DNA of 64,000 nt, taken from positions 1 to 64,000 of the forward strand of contig NZ_CP038437.2 in assembly GCF_008329985.2 (NCBI RefSeq), in the 5' to 3' direction. Below, piece after piece: positions 34,115-43,457 of the stretch. The notes under the pieces were generated by a model, which saw only the letters and a program-made list of their open reading frames with translations, ran no database searches and had not been told where the DNA came from. A program made the translations under genes and the position numbers. The first letter of the stretch is position 1, and each line of letters starts with the position of its first letter. This DNA comes from Halomonas binhaiensis (GTDB taxonomy: Bacteria; Pseudomonadota; Gammaproteobacteria; Pseudomonadales; Halomonadaceae).

Positions 34115-35494
34115 TCAAACCTGCTTACGTAGCTCCCGGGCAGCGGCATCGTGACGTGCCAGCAACACTTCCAGATCGACATCCAGGGGCATGCCACCGG
34201 CCACGCGCCACTGGCCAGCGACCATCACTCGATCGGCACGATGGGCACCACATAGCAGCAGGGCCGCCAGTGGGTTTTCTGCTCCGGAAAAACGCGCTTC
34301 ATCCAGCTTGAACATGGCTAGATCAGCCTGCTGTCCGGGCTTGAGACCACCAATGTCGGTGCGTCCCAGGCAGCCGGCAGAGCCCTGCGTGGCCCAGCGA
34401 ATCACATCCTGATGGCGGACCTGACTTGGTGAGTAGCGCAGGCGCCCGATCAACAGGGCCTGGCGCATTTCCTCGGCCAGGTTGGAATGGTCGGCGGAGG
34501 CTGAACCATCCACGGCCAGGCCAACAGGGCAACCTGCCGCCTCCAGCTCCAGCGTTCGGCACATGCCGGAGCCGAGCACCATGTTGGAAGATGGGCAGTG
34601 AGCAATGCCGGTACCAGCCTGGCCCAGGCGCTGCACTTCCTCGTCATTGAAATGAATGCCATGTGCCAGCCAGGTACGGTTGGTTAGCCAGCCAGTAGCG
34701 TCCAGGTAATCCAGCGGGCGCATGCCAAACAGTTTCTGACAGTAATTGGTCTCGTCTTCAGTCTCGGCCAGGTGGGTATGCAGCCGGACGTCCTTCTCTT
34801 CGGCCAGGCGAGCACTTTCCTGCATCAATTCACGGCTGACCGAGAAGGGTGAGCAGGGAGCCAGGGCCAGGGTGATCATGGCGCCTTCACCACGCTCATG
34901 GTAGGCATCGATCAGGCGAGTGCTTTCGGCAAGGATGGTGGCTTCATCCTGCACCACCGACTGCGGCGGAAGGCCGCCGTCTTCTCTGCCAACACTCATG
35001 GAACCTCGGGTCAGGGCGGCACGCACCTTGAGTCTTCTGGCTGTCTCGACCTGAATGTCGATAGCACTCTGCAGTGCCCCGGAGAATACATAGTGATGGT
35101 CTGCCACTGTCGTGCAGCCACTCATCAACAACTCGACCATAGCCAGCTCACTAGCCAGGGCCAATTGATCCTCGGTGAGATTGGCCCAGACGTCATATAG
35201 CGTTGTCAGCCAAGGGAACAGCTCCTTGTTGAGCGCCGGCGAATAGGCCCGGGTCAGCGTCTGGTAAAAATGATGATGAGTATTGACCAGGCCTGGCAGC
35301 AGTACATGAGAGGAAGCGTCAAAGACCTGATCGACAGGAGTGGTTGGCGTCGCGCCTTGAGGCACGGCTTCGACAATACATTGGCCCTGAATCACTACGC
35401 CACCAGCTGCCTCCGGATCGCTGACGGCAAGAGGGTGGCGGATCCACAGGGTGTTCTGGGCGGTATCAAGGGAAGATGCAGTGGTCTGGATCAT
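34115..35494 (-). CDS. 8-oxoguanine deaminase / amidohydrolase of the purine deaminase group
   Basis: A 459-residue amidohydrolase. The metal-site motifs are in order: HxH (NTHHHFYQT), HTHLAETEDE, HGIHF and the Asp in VDGSASADHSN. The set of conserved residues and the length fit the group of Pseudomonas 8-oxoguanine deaminases rather than the shorter guanine deaminase GuaD. Related enzymes of this superfamily (such as atrazine chlorohydrolase-like TrzN/AtzA) cannot be fully excluded. The ATG at 35494 has an AGGAGG site. The permease gene downstream supports a purine substrate. Confidence 0.82.
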   Translation of the reverse strand: MIQTTASSLDTAQNTLWIRHPLAVSDPEAAGGVVIQGQCIVEAVPQGATPTTPVDQVFDASSHVLLPGLVNTHHHFYQTLTRAYSPALNKELFPWLTTLYDVWANLTEDQLALASELAMVELLMSGCTTVADHHYVFSGALQSAIDIQVETARRLKVRAALTRGSMSVGREDGGLPPQSVVQDEATILAESTRLIDAYHERGEGAMITLALAPCSPFSVSRELMQESARLAEEKDVRLHTHLAETEDETNYCQKLFGMRPLDYLDATGWLTNRTWLAHGIHFNDEEVQRLGQAGTGIAHCPSSNMVLGSGMCRTLELEAAGCPVGLAVDGSASADHSNLAEEMRQALLIGRLRYSPSQVRHQDVIRWATQGSAGCLGRTDIGGLKPGQQADLAMFKLDEARFSGAENPLAALLLCGAHRADRVMVAGQWRVAGGMPLDVDLEVLLARHDAAARELRKQV

Positions 35495-35825
35495 GTTGTC
35501 CTCCTGGGTGACTTCGCTAGGCGAAGGGTTACCCAAGCATCTTGGCCCGCCACGAGGCTCGCTCTCGGTGGGATACCTGGTTCAGGTGCCTTCGCTGGGA
35601 CCTGCTCGGCAAGGCAGAAGAGAAAGGGCTCTCTTCCTTGTGGTGCATGAATGCCGAGTGTGTACCAGTTTGGTGCGCAATGTTGTGCTGTTATTGTGTA
35701 CAAAATGAAAGGACGGAACAGGGATGTCAAGCATCCCTGGAAAGGCCGGCTTATTTCGGCTTATACGAATGTAAGGTGTTATTGGGACAAGGAGTACGAT
35801 GGCCGAAGGGGAAGCACTGAATGCA
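35495..35825. other. Leader region of the deaminase gene
   Basis: A 331-bp gap lying upstream of the deaminase and downstream of the EamA gene, all on the minus strand. It holds a hairpin at 35719-35739 (CAGGGATG / CATCCCTG, 5-base loop) that may end EamA transcription, although there is no T-run. The remainder shows no gene and no riboswitch that I can recognise. Confidence 0.4.
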
Positions 35826-36767
35826 TCAGTGCTTCTCTATAGGATGTCCATCCGATGGCGCATCGTCTTGCTGGCTGCTGAGCCGTTGAGCCGAGCGCTT
35901 GGCCAGTCGATCACCAAACAGGTAGGCACCCAGGGCAACCAGGATCAATACGGCACCCAACAGCATGGAAAGTGATGGTGACTCCTGATTCAGCAGCATG
36001 CCGAGCGTCATGGCCAGTATTGGTGTGATCAGTGTGACCAGTGCCACGGTGGCGGCATGCAGGCGTGACAGGATCAAGTAATAGCAGAGGAAGCCGATCA
36101 GTGAACCAAACAGGGCCAGGTACAGGACGGCCCACAGGCCTCGATGTGTCAGAGGTACCCACAATGGTTCTCCACTGGCCAGCCATATCACCAGAAAGCA
36201 GGGCATCGACATGGCCAGCGCTCCCACTGTCTGGGTAAGCGGTTGCAGGCCCGCGGCGACACGTTGCACGGCAATCCCGCTGGCGCTGAACAGGGTCACT
36301 GCTGCGAGCATCATGATCAGTGCCGTCAACTGCTGGTGTCCTCCCAGTGTCAGGCTATCGGCAAAGACCACGGCAAGGCCGGCGACCCCCAGGGCACAGC
36401 CGATCCAGTGCCAACGCTTGAGTCGGGTGGCGCCGGGAAGTGCCTGAAGAATCAGGCCCGAAATCAGTGGTGCCATGCCGAACATCACCGAGAGCATGCC
36501 GGAAGGCAGGAACTGAGAGGCGTGATAGCTCAGCGCCATGGCGCCGAATACCCCCGGGACGGCTGCCGCATAGCTGGTCAGCGCCTTGCGGTCGAGGCGA
36601 GGAGCACGACGTAACAGCAGAAGAATCAAGGCGCCGGCCGCTAATGCCAGCCCCATGCGCAGCATGACGCTGCCGACGGGAGCGCCCGCTTCAGCGCTCC
36701 ATTTGATGGCGAGCGGTGTCGAGGCCCATACCAGTACCACGATAAGATAAGCCAGTCCGGTTGGCAT
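35826..36767 (-). CDS. EamA/DMT-family transporter
   Basis: A 313-residue membrane protein with about ten hydrophobic segments arranged as two EamA repeats (first from LIVVLVWASTPLAIKWSA, second from the LTALIMMLAAVTLFSASG region). Members export amino acids or other metabolites; the substrate cannot be told. The C-terminal tail is hydrophilic with Ser/Asp. It stands alone, about 180 bp downstream of the serA gene end on the same strand. Confidence 0.88.
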   Translation of the reverse strand: MPTGLAYLIVVLVWASTPLAIKWSAEAGAPVGSVMLRMGLALAAGALILLLLRRAPRLDRKALTSYAAAVPGVFGAMALSYHASQFLPSGMLSVMFGMAPLISGLILQALPGATRLKRWHWIGCALGVAGLAVVFADSLTLGGHQQLTALIMMLAAVTLFSASGIAVQRVAAGLQPLTQTVGALAMSMPCFLVIWLASGEPLWVPLTHRGLWAVLYLALFGSLIGFLCYYLILSRLHAATVALVTLITPILAMTLGMLLNQESPSLSMLLGAVLILVALGAYLFGDRLAKRSAQRLSSQQDDAPSDGHPIEKH

Positions 36768-36897
36768 TCGGGGTGTCCTTTCTCAAGGCTGAGAATCACA
36801 AGGCTGGAAGAACGTAAATCGCCACCCCGGAGGATGGCGATTCTGCACAACTAGAGACTAGCGCGGGATGCCTCGGGAGGAAACCCGTTTTAGGCAA

Positions 36898-36914
36898 GCA
36901 GGCTTTTAGCCTGC
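36898..36914 (-). terminator. Hairpin downstream of serA
   Basis: A perfect GCAGGCT / AGCCTGC stem with a 3-base loop, just after the tandem repeat at the serA end. A strong T-run is missing, so termination strength is uncertain. Confidence 0.5.
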
Positions 36915-36920
36915 ATGCTT

Positions 36921-36965
36921 GTTAACCTGCGTGGTTTTAACCTGCACGGTCTTAACCTGCGTAGT
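36921..36965 (-). repeat. Three tandem 15-bp units containing the serA stop codon
   Basis: On the plus strand the units are GTTAACCTGCGTGGT, TTTAACCTGCACGGT and CTTAACCTGCGTAGT. Read in the serA frame they encode NYAG-stop, DRAG-stop and NHAG-stop, so the natural last four codons and the TAA have been copied twice behind the gene. Confidence 0.9.
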
Positions 36966-38202
36966 TGGCTTCGGAATACAGCACGCGTACACGCAGGGTG
37001 TGCTTGACCTCACGCAGCGCTTCCAGGGCCTTCGGGCCATAGGCCTTGTCCACATCGATGACCACGTAGCCGACCTTTTCGTTGGTCTGCAGGTACTGGC
37101 CGGAGATGTTGATGTCGTTCTCGGACAGCACCTTGTTGATTTCGGACAGCACACCTGGAACGTTGTCGTGAATGTGCAGCAGGCGATGCTTGTCCGGGTG
37201 CGCCGGCAGTGCGACTTCGGGGAAGTTGACTGAAGTGATGGTCGTTCCATTGTCGGAGAAGGTGACCAGCTTTTCGGAGACTTCGACGCCGATGTTTTCC
37301 TGGGCTTCCAGAGTGGAGCCGCCAATGTGCGGGGTCAGAATGACATTGTTCAGGCCGCGCAGAGGGCTGACGAATTCTTCGTTGTTACCCTTGGGTTCAA
37401 CGGGGAAGACATCGATGGCAGCGCCATTCAGGCGGCCTTCCTTGATAGCTTCGGCCAGTGCTTCGATCACCACCACGCTGCCGCGGGCGGCATTGATCAG
37501 AATGGCACCGGGTTTCATCAGAGCGATTTGTGCTTCGCCGATCAACCAGCGGGTAGATGGCAGGTCAGGTACATGCAGGCTGACAACGTCGGAGCGAGCC
37601 AGCAACTCTTCCATGCTGGCGACCTGACGGGCGTTGCCCATGCCCAGCTTGGTGACGACATCATAATAGAGAACGTCGAAGCCAAGGGATTCAGCCAGCA
37701 CGGAGAGCTGTGAGCCAATGCTGCCATAGCCGACGATGCCCAGTGTCTTGCCTCGTGCCTCGTGGCTGTTCTTGGCATTCTTCATCCAGCCGCCCTGATG
37801 GGCAACGATGTTCTTCTCGGGGATGCCACGCAACAGCATGATGGACTCAGCCAATACCAGCTCGGCTACCGAACGGGTATTGGAGTAAGGCGCATTGAAG
37901 ACTGGAATACCACGCACCAGGGCAGCGGTCAGGTCGACCTGGTTGGTGCCGATGCAGAAACAGCCTACCGCAACCAATTTTTCTGCTGCCGCGAACACTC
38001 GCTCGTTGAGTTGGGTACGAGAGCGGATGCCGATAAAATGGACGTCACGGATCTTTTCGATCAGTGATTCTTCGTCCAGTGACGTCGGAATATGTTCGAT
38101 ATTGGTGTAACCGGCGTTGAGAAAATTGTCCACTGCACTCTGGTGGACGCCCTCGAGCAGCAGGATCTTGATCTTGCTCTTGTCCAGGGACGTTTTGGCC
38201 AT
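36952..38202 (-). CDS. serA: D-3-phosphoglycerate dehydrogenase
   Basis: First step of serine synthesis. The NAD-binding fold (GIVGYGSIGSQLSVLAESLG), the catalytic region (NAARGSVVVIEALA) and the HIGGSTLEAQENIG motif with the catalytic His are seen, followed by a C-terminal ACT domain (HRLLHIHDNVPGVLSEINKVL) for serine feedback. The 416 residues from ATG 38202 match the short, E. coli-type enzyme. The frame stays open to 38403, but that part is atypical. A hairpin lies in the leader at 38252-38272. Confidence 0.96.
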   Translation of the reverse strand: MAKTSLDKSKIKILLLEGVHQSAVDNFLNAGYTNIEHIPTSLDEESLIEKIRDVHFIGIRSRTQLNERVFAAAEKLVAVGCFCIGTNQVDLTAALVRGIPVFNAPYSNTRSVAELVLAESIMLLRGIPEKNIVAHQGGWMKNAKNSHEARGKTLGIVGYGSIGSQLSVLAESLGFDVLYYDVVTKLGMGNARQVASMEELLARSDVVSLHVPDLPSTRWLIGEAQIALMKPGAILINAARGSVVVIEALAEAIKEGRLNGAAIDVFPVEPKGNNEEFVSPLRGLNNVILTPHIGGSTLEAQENIGVEVSEKLVTFSDNGTTITSVNFPEVALPAHPDKHRLLHIHDNVPGVLSEINKVLSENDINISGQYLQTNEKVGYVVIDVDKAYGPKALEALREVKHTLRVRVLYSEANYAG

Positions 38203-38251
38203 GGTCGAATCAACCCCTTGGTTGCGGTAGCCGATGGTGGCTAGGTGGTGA

Positions 38252-38272
38252 GAACCCCGACTGGCGGGGCTC
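38252..38272 (-). promoter_or_regulatory. Hairpin in the serA leader
   Basis: GAGCCCCG / CGGGGTTC stem around a 5-base loop, about 50-70 bp upstream of the serA ATG on the minus strand. It has no T-run. It could be an RNA structure acting on translation or transcription; function unknown. Confidence 0.3.
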
Positions 38273-38368
38273 GAAATCAGGGCACACAGATTACCACATG
38301 CACGTCTTCTGACGTTGAAAATGCATGCAGCACAATATGAAAGCGCTGCAAGTCCGTACTGGCTGAAC

Positions 38369-38385
38369 TTGCATTGCCAATGCAA
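38369..38385. promoter_or_regulatory. TTGCATT-GCC-AATGCAA inverted repeat between serA and xseB
   Basis: A perfect 7-bp inverted repeat in the divergent promoter region. A TATACT (38416-38421) further right is a possible -10 box for xseB. The binding protein is unknown. Confidence 0.35.
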
Positions 38386-38482
38386 CTGGGCAGAGGCATC
38401 CATAAGGTGGACGTGTATACTATTGCTCTTTGATAGCGCGCTTTTGTGCGCACCCTTTTAGACAACCCCGTGAACCCTGAAT

Positions 38483-38797
38483 ATGGCCAAGCAGGACACT
38501 CGACAACAGGATGCCGATGCGGAGCCTCGGCCTCGCGATGAAGAGCCTCAGGATTTCGCTGCTTCCATGGAGCGACTCGAGACGCTGGTCGAGCAACTGG
38601 AATCTGGAGAGCTGTCCTTGGAAGCTTCTCTCGAGGCCTTTGAGCGCGGTGTGGTTCTGGCTCGCGATGCTCAGCGGCGCCTGAACACAGCAGAACTCAA
38701 GGTTCGCAGCCTGACCGAAAGCCAGGATGGCGGCATGCAGTTGACGCCTTTCAGCACCGGTGAGGAAAACCCGGTGGAGAGCGATGGTGAAGGCTGA
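38483..38797 (+). CDS. xseB: Exodeoxyribonuclease VII small subunit
   Basis: A 104-residue acidic protein. The family core is [31 protein letters not shown], about residues 27-57, with the usual helix-turn-helix pair. The N-terminal 25 residues and the C-terminal tail are extra and disordered. It is the first gene of the xseB-ispA-dxs operon found in many gamma-proteobacteria, and it overlaps ispA by 14 bp. Confidence 0.93.
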   Translation: MAKQDTRQQDADAEPRPRDEEPQDFAASMERLETLVEQLESGELSLEASLEAFERGVVLARDAQRRLNTAELKVRSLTESQDGGMQLTPFSTGEENPVESDGEG

Positions 38798-39671
38798 TGT
38801 ACTGACCACCCGGTTGGCGGAGGACCGCGCCCGGGTAGATCGTTACCTTGAAACTCTGTTCTCGCAACGACAGCCTGTTGATGTGCGTCTGGATGATGCC
38901 ATGCGCCATGGCCTGCTGGTCGGTGGCAAGCGCCTGCGCCCGATACTGGTGTATACCGCTGGCCGTGCCCTGGGCGCAGAAGAGTTGGAACTTGATGCCC
39001 CGGCCGCTGCCATAGAGCTGATCCATGCCTACTCTCTGGTCCATGATGACCTGCCGGCGATGGATGACGACGACCTCCGGCGTGGTCAGCCGACGGTGCA
39101 TCGTGCCTTCGATGAAGCAACCGCTATTCTGGCAGGTGACGCCTTGCAGACGCTGGCCTTCGAAGTGCTGGCGACATCGTCTTCGACACGGCTTGCATCG
39201 CTGGTTGGCACGTTGGCCCAAGCCTCTGGCCGTGATGGCATGGTTGCTGGTCAAGCACTGGACCTGGCGGCAGTGGGGAGTTTTCCCGACCTGCAAGCCC
39301 TGGAAACCATGCATCGTCACAAGACGGGGGCATTGATTCGTGCTGCGGTGCGCCTGGGCGGGTTGGTCGCGGTGGATGAAAATGACCCGCGTCTTGCTGC
39401 CCTGGATGCCTATGCGGCGGCGATAGGCTTGGCCTTCCAGGTTCACGATGATGTCCTTGATGTGACTGGCGATACCCAGACCCTGGGCAAGACGTCCGGG
39501 GCTGACGCAGCACGTGATAAACCCACCTATCCCGCCCTGCTCGGGCTCGATGGCGCCAAGGCCAAGGCCAATGCGTTGATCGATGAAGCGCTGCAAGCGC
39601 TTGCCCCCTTGGGGGATAGCGCCCAGACACTGGCCGGGCTTGCTCGTTACATGATCGAGCGCGACCATTAA
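38784..39671 (+). CDS. ispA: Farnesyl/geranyl diphosphate synthase
   Basis: Builds farnesyl diphosphate from IPP and DMAPP. The first Asp-rich motif [15 protein letters not shown] and the second [10 protein letters not shown] are intact, and [11 protein letters not shown] gives the IPP site. The ATG at 38784 with a GGAGA site gives 295 residues, as in IspA; the frame starts earlier at 38760. It overlaps xseB by 14 bp and is 16 bp before dxs. Confidence 0.95.
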   Translation: MVKADVLTTRLAEDRARVDRYLETLFSQRQPVDVRLDDAMRHGLLVGGKRLRPILVYTAGRALGAEELELDAPAAAIELIHAYSLVHDDLPAMDDDDLRRGQPTVHRAFDEATAILAGDALQTLAFEVLATSSSTRLASLVGTLAQASGRDGMVAGQALDLAAVGSFPDLQALETMHRHKTGALIRAAVRLGGLVAVDENDPRLAALDAYAAAIGLAFQVHDDVLDVTGDTQTLGKTSGADAARDKPTYPALLGLDGAKAKANALIDEALQALAPLGDSAQTLAGLARYMIERDH

Positions 39672-39687
39672 GGATCACAGGGCTACC

Positions 39688-41595
39688 ATGAAGTTGTTTG
39701 ACACTATTCCGACCAAGCGGCCAACCACCCCGTTGCTCGACACTCTGGATACTCCAGATGCGCTACGGGCCATGTCCCAGGAACAGCTGCGTGCTGTTGC
39801 CGATGAGCTGCGTGCCTATCTTCTCTACAGTGTGGGGGTGTCTGGAGGCCACTTCGGGGCTGGATTAGGCGTGGTCGAATTGACCGTGGCACTGCACCAT
39901 GCCTTTGCCACTCCCCATGATCGCCTGGTGTGGGATGTCGGACATCAAGCGTATCCACACAAGATTCTTACCGGTCGGCGCGAGGCCATGACCGGTATCC
40001 GCCGCTATGGTGGCCTGGCCGCTTTCCCGCGTCGCGCGGAATCCGAATATGACACCTTTGGTGTCGGCCATTCCAGCACTTCGATCTCGGCTGCACTGGG
40101 CATGGCCCTGGCATCGCGTGCCAGCGGCGAGAAGCGACGTGTCTGCGCGATCATCGGTGATGGTGCCCTGACCGCAGGGATGGCCTTCGAGGCCTTGGCC
40201 CATGCGGGGCACCTGGATGCCAACCTGCTGGTGGTGCTCAACGACAATGAGATGTCGATCTCGGAGAATGTCGGCGGCATGGCCAGCTATCTGGCGCGTA
40301 TTCTGGTCAGCAAGCCGTATTTGAGCATGCGCGAGAACAGCAAGAAGGTGTTGTCGCACTTGCCTGGTGCGCTGGAACTGGCTCGGCGCACCGAGGGGCA
40401 CATGAAGGGCATGGTCAGCCCCGCGACCCTGTTCGAGGAGATGGGCTTCAATTATGTCGGTCCCATCGATGGCCATGATCTTGAGGCCCTGACCCTGGCG
40501 CTGCGCAGCATGCGTGATCTGGATGGCCCGCAGTTCCTGCACGTGAAGACGCGCAAGGGGCGCGGTTTCCTGCCTGCAGAGTCCGACCCCATCGGTTATC
40601 ACGCCATCACCAAACTGGAACGTCCCGACGAGGCGAACAAGAGTGATGACGCCAAGCCGGCTGATCAGGGAAAGCCCAAGAAAAAGAAGTATTGCAGTGT
40701 CTTCGGTGATTGGATCTGTGACATGGCAGCAGGCGACTCGCGCCTGATTGGCGTCACACCTGCCATGCGCGAAGGCTCTGATCTGGTGCGCTTTTCCAAG
40801 GAATATGCCGATCGTTACTACGATGTCGCTATCGCCGAGCAGCATGCTGTGACCCTGGCGGCAGGCATGGCCTGTGAAGGCATGAAGCCTGTGGTGGCGA
40901 TCTATTCCACCTTTCTCCAGCGCGGTTATGACCAGCTGATTCACGATGTGGCGGTGCAGAATCTGGATGTCACCTTCGCCATCGATCGTGCGGGTCTGGT
41001 GGGCGAAGACGGTCCCACTCACCACGGTTCGCTGGACCTGAGCTACCTGCGCTGCGTTCCCGACATGGTCGTGCTGGCCCCGGCAGATGAAGCCGAGTGT
41101 CGTGCCATGCTGAGTGCCGCTTATCAACATCCCGGACCTGCGGCAGTGCGCTATCCGAGAGGTACCGGCCCTGGAGTGCAAATCCCCGCAGGGCTTGAAC
41201 CCATGCCGATCGGCGTGGCCGAGCAGAGGCGTCAGGGTAGCAAGGTAGCGCTGTTGGCCTTTGGTAGCCTCAACACTCCGGCTGCCGAGGTGGCCGAGCG
41301 TCTGGATGCCACGCACATCAACATGCGTAGTGTGAAGCCGCTGGATCGCCAGGCTGTGCTGGATGCAGCGCGGGAGCATGAGTTGCTCGTAACCTTGGAA
41401 GAGAATGTGGTCGCTGGTGGTGCAGGAAGCGGTATCAACGAACTGCTGTTTGCAGAGGGTGTCCAAGTGGCGGTGCTCAACCTGGGCTTGCCGGATGCCT
41501 TCGTCGAGCATGGCACTCCAGCGGAACTGCTGCGTGACTGCGGCCTTGATGTTGAGGGCATCGAGGCATCGATTCGCAAGAGGATTTCATTTTGA
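39688..41595 (+). CDS. dxs: 1-deoxy-D-xylulose-5-phosphate synthase
   Basis: First enzyme of the MEP isoprenoid pathway, thiamine-diphosphate dependent. The N-terminal TPP region ([45 protein letters not shown]) and the transketolase-like pyrimidine and C-terminal domains ([30 protein letters not shown]) are complete. The 635 residues are normal; a short Lys/Asp-rich insertion lies near residue 310-330 ([13 protein letters not shown]). The stop overlaps the djlA start. Confidence 0.97.
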   Translation: MKLFDTIPTKRPTTPLLDTLDTPDALRAMSQEQLRAVADELRAYLLYSVGVSGGHFGAGLGVVELTVALHHAFATPHDRLVWDVGHQAYPHKILTGRREAMTGIRRYGGLAAFPRRAESEYDTFGVGHSSTSISAALGMALASRASGEKRRVCAIIGDGALTAGMAFEALAHAGHLDANLLVVLNDNEMSISENVGGMASYLARILVSKPYLSMRENSKKVLSHLPGALELARRTEGHMKGMVSPATLFEEMGFNYVGPIDGHDLEALTLALRSMRDLDGPQFLHVKTRKGRGFLPAESDPIGYHAITKLERPDEANKSDDAKPADQGKPKKKKYCSVFGDWICDMAAGDSRLIGVTPAMREGSDLVRFSKEYADRYYDVAIAEQHAVTLAAGMACEGMKPVVAIYSTFLQRGYDQLIHDVAVQNLDVTFAIDRAGLVGEDGPTHHGSLDLSYLRCVPDMVVLAPADEAECRAMLSAAYQHPGPAAVRYPRGTGPGVQIPAGLEPMPIGVAEQRRQGSKVALLAFGSLNTPAAEVAERLDATHINMRSVKPLDRQAVLDAAREHELLVTLEENVVAGGAGSGINELLFAEGVQVAVLNLGLPDAFVEHGTPAELLRDCGLDVEGIEASIRKRISF

Positions 41596-42365
41596 CCCTG
41601 ATTCTGATTGGTGCTCTTCTCGGTTTCTTTGTGGGCGGCCCCTTTGGTCTGCTCATCGGTGGTGGCCTGGGCTGGTGGCTGAGTGGACGGCTGAGTGGTG
41701 GCCTGAAGATGGGCCGAGGACTGCTGGAAATGCAGCGCCAGTTCCTGGATTCCACTTTTGCCGTCATGGGAGCCTTGTGTCAGGCCGATGGCCAGATCAG
41801 CGGCAATGAGCGCCAAGTGCTAGAACAGCTGTTCCTGCGCCTGCGCCTGCCTGAAGCTGCCAAGGCGGATGCACGTGCGGCATTCGAACGTGGCACATCC
41901 GCGGACTTTGATCTGGATGGCGAACTGGCCAGGGTGGCACGCCTGACTCGCAGTCAGCCGGCCCTGCGACAGGTTTTTCTCCAGGTTCAGCTGTCCGCCA
42001 TTGCTGCCGATGGGGTGCTGCATCCTGCTGAAGAGCAGATGATCATGCGTGTGGCGCGTGGTCTCGGCTGCTCTGCGGCGGAGATTGCCCAGATCGAGGC
42101 CATGCTGCGAGGCGCCACTCAGCAAGGGGCGGGCACTGCCGAGAGCCAGAGCTCCCTGGATGACGCCTACAAGGTGCTGGGCCTTGGGCCTGATGCCAGT
42201 GATAGTGAGCTCAAGCGCGCCTATCGCAAGCTGATGAGCGAGAATCATCCAGACAAGCTGGCCAGTCGTGGTCTACCGGAGAGCATGCGAGAGGTAGCCG
42301 AGGCCCGCACAGTGGAGATCGGCAACGCTTATCAGCGGATTCGCCAGGCGCGTGGCCAGGCCTGA
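41592..42365 (+). CDS. djlA: DjlA-like membrane-anchored DnaJ co-chaperone
   Basis: A 257-residue protein with an N-terminal membrane anchor ([21 protein letters not shown]), a TerB-like middle part ([20 protein letters not shown]) and a C-terminal J domain with the HPD motif ([11 protein letters not shown]). The start is the TTG at 41592 overlapping the dxs TGA by four bases, so translation is coupled. The architecture is that of DjlA, a partner of DnaK at the inner membrane. Confidence 0.85.
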   Translation: MTLILIGALLGFFVGGPFGLLIGGGLGWWLSGRLSGGLKMGRGLLEMQRQFLDSTFAVMGALCQADGQISGNERQVLEQLFLRLRLPEAAKADARAAFERGTSADFDLDGELARVARLTRSQPALRQVFLQVQLSAIAADGVLHPAEEQMIMRVARGLGCSAAEIAQIEAMLRGATQQGAGTAESQSSLDDAYKVLGLGPDASDSELKRAYRKLMSENHPDKLASRGLPESMREVAEARTVEIGNAYQRIRQARGQA

Positions 42366-42400
42366 GAAAGCCTCTTCAGCGTTCATACCGTTCCTTCCCT

Positions 42401-43318
42401 TCATGTGGTTTCTGCACCATCGAACTGGGCCAGCAGACGTCGGGCCAGGTGTTGCGCCTCGGTGTCGTCCTTGCGCCAGGCCAGGGCGACATTCAGGTCG
42501 AGGGCGGCCCAGTCTTCGGTAAGGGGCCGCATCATCACGCCTTCTCGCCGCGTGGTCAGAAAACTTTCTGGGATCAATGCGACCCCCTCGCCAGCGGCAA
42601 CGGCGGCCAGCAGGTGGTGATGATCCGTGGGCTCTTCCCGACGGGGCGGATGGTAGCCCGCCAGCCGGAATACCTGGTCACAATGATCGAAGTAGGCTGG
42701 ATTTCCCCGCCGTGCAAACCACAGCAGCGGCGTATCGTTCAGTTGCTTGAGATCGACCTTTTCGGTCTTTGCCAGTGGATGAGAAGTGGGTAGTGCCACC
42801 CACTGGGGTTCGCATTTTATCACCCTTACCACCACGCCCTCAGGTACTTCATTCGGCAGTCCAATGAAGGCCAGTTGCAGGCGCCGCTCCATTTCCCAGT
42901 CCAGCAGTCTGGCGAGTAATTCTCGAGACGACTCCCGAATGACCGTCACCTGAGAGTCCAGCAACGTGGTCAGTGTCTGCTGAGTAGGGAAGGCCAATGG
43001 GTCCAGTGCTGATGTCATGCCAAGTGTGACGGCAGACGTATCGTGGCTGCCCAGTTGGCGAGCCTCATTGCAGGCGGCCTCGATTTCACTGAAGCAGGGT
43101 CGCAGGCGTGCCGCCAGGCGCTCGCCGGCAGGTGTCAAGGTGACGCGCCGGGTAGTGCGCTCGAACAGCTTGACGCCTAGCTCGGCTTCCAGCGCCTGGA
43201 TACGCCGGGTAAGGGGAGGCTGGGAAAGATTCAGCTTGGCTGCCGCCTGACGGTAATGCCCCGTGTCGGCGACAGCAAGGAAACTGAGTAAGCGTTCGCA
43301 ATGGATTCGATAGGTCAT
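42401..43318 (-). CDS. LysR-family transcriptional regulator
   Basis: A 305-residue protein with a typical LysR N-terminus (LLSFLAVADTGHYRQAAAKL then QPPLTRRIQALEAELG) and an effector-binding domain. It is convergent with djlA and divergent from an aldo/keto reductase gene 139 bp away, which is its likely target. The class is certain, the ligand unknown. Confidence 0.92.
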   Translation of the reverse strand: MTYRIHCERLLSFLAVADTGHYRQAAAKLNLSQPPLTRRIQALEAELGVKLFERTTRRVTLTPAGERLAARLRPCFSEIEAACNEARQLGSHDTSAVTLGMTSALDPLAFPTQQTLTTLLDSQVTVIRESSRELLARLLDWEMERRLQLAFIGLPNEVPEGVVVRVIKCEPQWVALPTSHPLAKTEKVDLKQLNDTPLLWFARRGNPAYFDHCDQVFRLAGYHPPRREEPTDHHHLLAAVAAGEGVALIPESFLTTRREGVMMRPLTEDWAALDLNVALAWRKDDTEAQHLARRLLAQFDGAETT

Positions 43319-43457
43319 GAGGGCAACTGATGCTCTGTGGGTATCAAAGTATCGGCAATTCTCTTTGCTATCTCCAGCAGGCAGGATGAGTGACGTTCCC
43401 GGCCGGAATGTCCTTGATCCATCGGTGGTTTGAACAAAGTCTCATCAGAGGTGATTC

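Noticed and set aside
35495..35825. Possible purine or xanthine riboswitch before the deaminase gene
   Set aside because: No conserved riboswitch core could be aligned by eye; the one hairpin seen has no family features.
39865..41511. A 548-codon minus-strand open frame opposite dxs
   Set aside because: dxs is complete with all thiamine-diphosphate motifs; the opposite frame is His/Gln/Arg-rich shadow sequence.
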